NCBI GenBank assembly: GCA_964023275.1
Contig: OZ029921.1
Span: 13,707,806-13,771,805, forward strand
Source: Norana najaformis
Lineage: Eukaryota > Annelida > Clitellata > Crassiclitellata > Hormogastridae
Direction of reading: 5' to 3'
Length of the DNA: 64,000 bases
The notes beneath the pieces were generated by a model, which was not told the DNA's origin, made no database searches, and saw only the letters and a program-made list of their open reading frames with translations. Positions 57,729 through 64,000 of the stretch are shown piece by piece. The number at the start of each line of letters is the position of its first letter. Within the stretch, counting starts at the first letter, position 1. Made by a program: the position numbers and the translations under genes.

Positions 57729-58446
57729 TTTCAATTTTACTCATCTTTTCTGCAAACAGATTGAATAAATTCCACAATTATTCCGGAATGAAGACACAGA
57801 CATGAACATTTTGCAACTTGTTTTGAAATTTAACAAATGTTTTCACATCTTCCACAACTTATGGATCTCCAGTATTAGCATTTGCACAGTAACTAGTCAA
57901 CAGCTTAACATAACAATAATAATTGCACATTAAAATCATTTTGCTGCAGCAGTTTTCACATCATTTCATAACCTTTTCGTAAACTTTTCATGCTTGCCAA
58001 TGCTGGAGTCATAGAGATGAAATCATACTGCTACATCTAAATTGTTTAATCATTGCCAAAACTAAATGCACTTTCTGTATCAAAACAAAATACAGAGTTT
58101 TGCTGGATTTTTTATGTTAGCATAAAAACTGTATTCAGTATATGGTAAGACATGACTGATTTTCTGTCTCTCTTATAACAACAAATGAAGCATATGGCCA
58201 AAGAACTATGCATACAGAAGAAAAGGCTAAAGATATTTCAACATCGCAAAGTCACAACACAGCTGTCACTCAAAAGTTCAAGGTGACAAAAACATGCAGA
58301 CCTAGAATCAAAAAAATAACTCAAGAAAGCTGTATGCTTTAATGCCCAATAGCAATGAAAATCCTGGCAGCTAAAGATCATACAAACCAAAGATGATCCT
58401 TAACATTTGCTTATATATAAATGCAGTGCAGGTCCATTTATGCGTA

Positions 58447-60126
58447 GTTTGAATTTTTCCTTTGGAGATAAATGCTAATAAGGGCTCAGTCTACTAGGTA
58501 TAAAATGCTGTCGTGTGATTTCTAAGCTGATGTTATAGTAAGAACTTCGTGGCTGATCGCTATCAAGGCCATTGAGAATTAGGAAACTCAAAAGTTTTGG
58601 CAGACATCGTTATGTTACATGCCGTCATTCTGATTGCCTAGGATCTAATGATGGACAATGACTGCATGAGGCACACATGATGTCAGCTTGACCTTTGGTC
58701 AAGGCAACAGATTGTTTCAGCAGCACTTTGTACAAGTATTGTAGACCTGTGAACATCATGTAATGGTAGTAAAACATCATCTGTAACTTAAACCTAACAG
58801 TTGCAGCGGCCTTGAATAATTATCAGATAAAAGTGTCTGGCCTTAAATGTTATATGCCTATGAGGCGCAGTGTGTAAAAAAGCAATCTAGGGGCAGAATG
58901 AATGTTTAGATCTACACAGAGGCATAGCAAGGTGGTGGAAGGTTGGGTCATTTAGGGATACCAAAAAGAAAGAACCAAGGATACTCAATTTGTGTCAAAC
59001 TCGATGGCTTATATGCACCCCAGTTAGACATGCTTTAAGCACATAACCAAATACAAGTACTGCTATATCTCTGGACCTACACTGGGTACCTTAATGACTG
59101 TTTTATTTGTTTTTTGAATGACTTATTGGAGACTTGATTGCTTTATTTGTGCTTTGAATGACTTATCAGAGACTTAATTTGCGTTGAACAATCTTGGTCT
59201 TGTCAGGAGACTTGTGAACTTGATGCAGACGGTGTAGCGGCTTTCCTGTCCAATGGATCAGTCAGTAGATTTCTGGCCAGTTGACTTTAACATAGTGCCT
59301 TGGCTAGGAGTCTTAGTAAAGAATTTGATGGTTTGTTGTTTGAGTTATTTGGACATTACGAAATAATTGCTTGTTTGTTGTTATGGCATAACTTGTGATC
59401 TTAATTCTGATAAATGAAGGGCCTTTTGTTGTAGAGATAAGTTTAGAAATTTTATTGCTTAAATAGTCTTTGATGCCAGTTGGGGCTTGAACCCAGTCTA
59501 TCATTTGCAGAGAATCCCTGCCGAGGACTCTGGTGTGAGAGGCCATTTTGCTTTTTCCTGCAAGTCAGTAAAACTAATTAGCTGTACAGAAAGTTGTCTA
59601 TACTGTTGCTTTTAAGAACAGTATGCCATCCTGCATTGCCATTGCTGCTGCTTTTTGTTTAGCTAGGTGGCTACAGACCTGTACAGAAATGAGATTATGT
59701 CATTGTGTAGTTTATAAATTCATGAAAATAATACATGTAATTTGGCGCTCTGCTGATTAGAGAAAAATATTGGTAATAAAATGCTTACCATGGTAATCTT
59801 GAAATTGTTGTTTGTGGTAGTTATCTAGTATGCTACTTATTTCTGGCAAGTTTAGTAATTGTTAAGATTTGATTAAACTGAGCCAATCAACATTTGGCAA
59901 AGCAGTGAATAGATGCATTGCATGATCACTGTGATATTACATTTTGCCTGGTGGGAGATAGGCATTGCCTGTAGTAGCTGTTATGACCATTAGTTGTGAC
60001 ATTTTTGTTATTATAGTAATATGACTGCAAGGCTAGATCAAAGTATTACTTCTGTATGCAAGTTTAGAAAGAGCACTTGCTTTCTTTTGATACTTAGCAT
60101 TTCTGAATTCTAATAGTAAAGAAATT
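58447..60126 (+). repeat. 1.7-kb direct duplication, copy 2
   Basis: Same orientation as copy 1, with 4.4 kb of unrelated sequence between them. Both edges are sharp: flanking bases differ at once on each side. Either a recent segmental duplication or an assembly error from two haplotypes. Confidence 0.92.
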
Positions 60127-60259
60127 AACAGCTACTGTTTCCATACATTATTTTAAAGCATGAAGTCCCTGCATTGGACTAGCAAGTCTATCGGTATACA
60201 GCAGTGGCAGGCAAGGATACAAGTACTATAATTTATCCTGGCTACAGCTGCTATTAGGT

Positions 60260-60440
60260 GTGGTCCTTTATCCGTTTGGGAGTGGCAACAGGTGCAGTTA
60301 TATTAGGTTCACCTGCTTTGGAATCATACAGCCCCCTTTGGGGCTTAAAGTCAGCTGATATAGTCTGTCTGATATAATGACAATGAGACTGTATGTTAGC
60401 CAGCGCAGCAGATGTATCAATTGTTTTGCATGCTAATGTT
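60260..60440 (+). repeat. Unnamed repeat R2, copy 2
   Basis: TTAGGTTCACCTGCTTTGGAA, GGGGCTTAAAGTCAGCTGAT and GTCTGTCTGATATAATGACAATGAGACTG match the family at 20.9 and 60.5 kb. Confidence 0.6.
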
Positions 60441-60514
60441 TCTCGATTCAGCATCGGCGGAAGCATTAAGCGAATTCGTGCTTAAATATTTAGACATTGC
60501 ATTATTTTTGCCAC

Positions 60515-60725
60515 TCGGATGCTGGGTTTGGGAGGGAAGATATATGCAGCTACATGGGCAAAGTTCGCCTACTTTGGAAATGCACTGCCCCGCAGAGCTT
60601 AAAGCCAGATGTAGCCAGCAACTGTTGTCGCTCATCAAAACAGCTGTTACAGCTGGCACATGCTGTCTGAAATAATGATCTTGAGACTGAATACCAGCCA
60701 GTGTATCGATTTTTAAAAATTCTGC
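60515..60725 (+). repeat. Unnamed repeat R2, copy 3, tandem to copy 2
   Basis: GATGCTGGGTTTGGGAGG, AGATATATGCAGCTACA, AAGTTCGCCTACTTTGGAA, GAGCTTAAAGCCAGATGTAG and CAGCAACTGTTGTCGCTCAT. Clear match to 20.96-21.12 kb. Confidence 0.65.
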
Positions 60726-62366
60726 TATGTTGCGCTACACAGAAGGTTCCTGTATCGCATTTTAATGCGTGATGTTAACGTGTTAAATGGGTAGCATCGG
60801 CAGGCATGCCGCAACCGTACGTTAAATGGATCTGTGTCTACATGGGTCATGTATAAATGGGATCAAACTGTACTTACAAAATAGAAAGGCTGTGATCCAA
60901 AGCGTAAAAGAGTACAAGCAGAATCAAAGTGAAATAATCTCATACCTCCAGAGAATGCATAGGAAACAACCAAAGTTGAGAAATGCTACTGCTTGGTGCT
61001 CTGTGTCAGCAGAGTGATCACTTTGCCAGAACTGTTTCAGCATTAGGAAATTCAGTCAAGAAAAACATATAGCATCAAACCAACTTTCTGTCAGGTGCCT
61101 CAGGTTGAAATCCGAAGCAGGACTTGAAAGACTAGAAAAATGAGACTTTACACCTGATTTAGCATGAGAGCACAGTGTGCACTCACTGCCATTTACTACC
61201 CTAGTTACATCATAACAGAAATGCTGAAACACTATATAAAACCAATAAAACAGCCATAGCATAAGCACAATAACAAAACTACAGACTACATAAAATGCTA
61301 TGCTACAAATGTTACACTGACATTAAGTGAAGTCATAATGGATATGCCTACCTGGCCACAAAATTATTGAGCATAAGACTAAACTTGAAGAACAGACAAC
61401 TGAGTCCGAATCACAATGTCATCAAATACTGGGAGGCGATTTGACAGATCTGTGCCCATTACCATGCCAGTCTTAAAATTTGTAGGCAAAAAATTGACAG
61501 CCAAGAGTAATGAACCATTTACTGCAAAAACATAAGCACCAATTCACAGCTCCAAATTGACACCTGATTCTAAAACCTTCCGTAATCTTGAAACATTTAG
61601 CTATGATTGTTTTAAAGGTGTTTTTATGATCTATGATTAGCACACTTAGCCCATCCATTTTGATTAAGTTTACTACACAATACACAAACCATCTAGAAAC
61701 AACCACAGAGGTGTTTAATGATGTCATCTGACTGACAGAAAAGTATGGCACACTATCAACTAGATCAGTCAAAGACCAACAAAGAGGATTGAGGGAGCAG
61801 TATGAAGACCTTAGCAGAAGAGAATCAGTTTCATGTTTCTGACTTTAATATCCACAGAGCTGTTTACTTACTGCACTTCTGCACACATGACAGCCATGTT
61901 GTCTGGTGCTAATCAGACTGAAATCTGAACCTTTACGACATAGTAAACTGAAATGCCTTCTCAGCATCTGTCACGAGAAAATCGGAGTTTAAATTGTTGC
62001 TCATCATCATTAGGTTTAACTTAACTAGTAACTGAAGATGATAAGCTGGTCTTCCCATGCTAAATTCTCCTTAGCTTATGACCATGATATTCCGGGTAGA
62101 ATTGGACAGCTTTGTGAGATTACTGAGGCTGATATACTGCTTGGTATTGTTCAACAAAAGTAAATGGAACCTGACAGAACAGCGGATCATTCTAAGAACA
62201 GACAGACAGATGTATCTAACAACCACAGAATGTAAATCTAGCATTTCATGTGTCAGTGAGAACAGAGGAAAGAGAATACTTCTGACTGAAAGTCGTAAAG
62301 ATTTCTTTAGCAGCACAAGCATCCCATCAGGCCGTCACCGGCTAGGCCACTGCAAACAACAGTGAA

Positions 62367-62426
62367 TTAGTTGTCACCACCTTCACCAGCCTCTGGTTCT
62401 TCTCCTTGGGCATCTGCAGTCCACAG
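62367..62426 (-). CDS. Candidate terminal exon of a minus-strand gene
   Basis: After a GATGTTTGGCAG acceptor the minus strand reads LWTADAQGEEPEAGEGGDN and stops with TAA. An acidic, Gly/Glu-rich, stop-terminated tail like this is typical of real C-termini and unlike the AT-rich surroundings. Upstream exons would lie beyond the right edge. An overlapping frame on the same strand (MPKEKNQRLVKV...) is the alternative reading. No family identified. Low certainty because of its size. Confidence 0.33.
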   Translation of the reverse strand: MWTADAQGEEPEAGEGGDN

Positions 62427-62924
62427 CTGCCAAACATCAACATAGCAGATTTATTTTAAGCACCCCCTGATAACTAGCAGCATCGTTTTTTTCTTCAGAC
62501 ACATCAAAGTTAAAAACAAGAAATTCTCATGCACCAAGTGAAAACAAATTAACATATCAAAACATACTGACCCTCAAGGTTAAATTAATTTAAAGTGGAT
62601 TTCTTGGAATATAGCATTAACAAAGGCTTCACGTTAATGACATGGAAGCAAACTAATGGCAAAAATGAACAAATTAGTTAATTTTGAGTTGTTTCATTAT
62701 GTTTGTTTTCACTGCCATTCCAATAAAACAATGATCTCTGACTGTCAGTTTCAGATAATTCACACTGCACGGTCTGTGGATATTCACACAGCTAATGTGG
62801 ATCAAAATCTTGTGCTTACCCAAATCAGTACCCATTCCACAAAATCATTGAAAAACCTAGAAACTGGCGAAATTGCTCCCCAAATATGCAGATAATGATG
62901 GTAGCTATTGCTTGGACAATTTGG

Positions 62925-63015
62925 TGTGGGCACCAGTTACATTCAGTGTCCCACAGGGCTCTCTTCTTGGCCACTTAGACTGTACATATTGTATGCAACT
63001 GATCTGACCAGCTCA
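62925..63015 (+). mobile_element. Small LINE RT fragment
   Basis: Reads, with breaks, TFSVPQGSLLG then LYILYATDLTSSSS, the GVPQGSxLGPLLFxLYxxDL motif just before the catalytic box of non-LTR reverse transcriptases. Under 100 bases. Confidence 0.6.
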
Positions 63016-63039
63016 TCGTCATCCATAAAGAAAGTCTGC

Positions 63040-63400
63040 AAAGTTTGTCCTACTTTGCCCCTTGTCTGCCTTTGGCATTAACCTCCACCTATCCCTTCTG
63101 CAATCGAGGCCTAGCCTAGGCTACCCTGCTCATCTTGCACAGCTGTGGTCCAGGGTGTGGTAGTTTGATACTGCTGCATCCAGCAAAGGGACTCTAATTG
63201 TTAGATCCAACACAGTACAGTGTCTCCTTGCTGACTTAGTTGGCGTTCAATGCTCATGCTGTACTGCAATAACTACATGCACCAAACCTATATGCAAAAT
63301 AAATCTATATGTGGACATTCCTAGTGGATATAACCTCCTCACCTTATCCATTTTTGTCCACATTTGGATGAACCCTCCCCTCCTTTGTGGACATTATTAA
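63040..63400 (+). repeat. Repeat related to 54245-54560
   Basis: GGTAGTTTGATACTGCTGCATCCAGCAAAGGGACTCTA matches 54455-54490. Two C-rich segments (63055-63100 and 63335-63385) with TTTGTCCACATTTGG also echo the 54.3-kb copy. Confidence 0.5.
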
Positions 63401-64000
63401 TGCAACTGCCAACATAATCCAGACTGACTTCTTGCAATACACGTCCATTAGTCTATGAAAGTTTGCACGGCTGATTCTTTGAGCATCTAGAAAATGCCTC
63501 TTACCTATAATCCCACGTTTTGTGATGAAATTGACATGAATTATGTATGCTAGATGGGCTATATATGTGTGCTGTATACCTACTGACTAACAGTGACTGT
63601 ATTATGAAAAAGGACTTCTTACACTGTTGACCGAGTAACATGATATATGTGATACAGGGTGTGTATTAGTGGATTAATGGAGAAAGGACAGATCCCTTTA
63701 CCTCGAAACATCCACCATACAGAGCCTATAGAGGCTAAAATTCAGAGTACAGACAACCGCATGCATTAGACTCACAGAGGCACCATGCTGCTATTAGTCA
63801 TAACCGATTAATGCTCATGTTGCTTAACTTTACTGCACCTGCTGGTGTCCTACAAATAGCACCAAGCAGGCCTAGTGTATCAGCAATTCAGTGCAAGGTG
63901 CAAGTGTGCATAAAGTGCAAATGTGTCGGTGCAGTTAGTGTATCAGTGCATAGTATCTTGGCTGGATGCCAGCACCCCTTATGCCTTGCAGAGGACACAT
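63401..64000. other. No gene seen
   Basis: Nothing supported. The last 130 bases contain short irregular repeats of AGTGCAAGTGTG/AGTGTATCAG. Confidence 0.4.

Noticed and set aside
52343-60126. The two 1.7-kb repeats as LTRs of a retrotransposon with a 4.4-kb interior
   Set aside because: Ends are not TG...CA, there is no target duplication, and the interior has no coding sequence of any retroelement.
1-64000. CRISPR arrays, bacterial operons, rRNA or tRNA genes
   Set aside because: None seen; repeats with unique spacers of regular length are absent and the gene structure is eukaryotic.

Overview
The window is eukaryotic, very probably from an invertebrate animal. Coding sequence is sparse and split into exons with GT/AG borders. 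Introns run from a few hundred bases to over 10 kb, bulk DNA is AT-rich and CpG-poor, and most non-coding space is transposon debris (LINE, pogo/Tigger-like, hAT-like, Mutator-like, a Ty3/Gypsy-type fossil, a tRNA-derived SINE). I cannot name the species. TTAGGG-type arrays inside one element argue weakly against an insect.

The left half (about 0.7-30.4 kb, minus strand) is one host gene, a homologue of vertebrate GSE1 (genetic suppressor element 1, a subunit of LSD1/CoREST-HDAC co-repressor complexes). I could trace eleven coding exons whose splice phases all agree, giving about 1,043 codons against about 1,200 aa in human GSE1. The last coiled-coil exon(s) lie beyond the left edge. The first coding exon has only 19 coding bases and sits in a CpG-rich patch near 30.4 kb, so that patch is the likely promoter. 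The introns hold a LINE with a long open RT reading frame (2.2-3.3 kb), four copies of one LINE 3' end (10.0, 14.4, 14.9, 17.0 kb), older LINE pieces, a SINE beside a splice donor, and a Tigger-like transposon (27.0-28.7 kb).

The middle (about 30.7-48.9 kb, plus strand) holds an unrecognised Ser/Pro-rich gene pointing away from GSE1. There is a doubtful first exon at 30.7 kb, a strong coding exon at 37.2-37.9 kb and a phase-compatible exon at 48.7-48.9 kb. Its 10.8-kb intron is packed with mobile DNA: a broken LTR-element fossil with a 360-bp hAT-like element inserted in it (perfect 8-bp target duplication), a related isolated LTR, LINE fragments, a second pogo-like remnant and an unidentified transposon-like reading frame.

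The right part (about 49-64 kb) has almost no recognisable genes. Its main features are a 1.7-kb direct duplication (52.3-54.0 and 58.4-60.1 kb) of roughly 98% identity and a second copy of a short Mutator-like element (57.3-57.7 kb; first copy 32.8-33.3 kb). That element has 9-bp target duplications, carries telomere-like TTAGGG units and keeps a remnant of a protein-coding start. Several unnamed repeat families also occur here, and one candidate terminal exon of a minus-strand gene lies at 62.4 kb.
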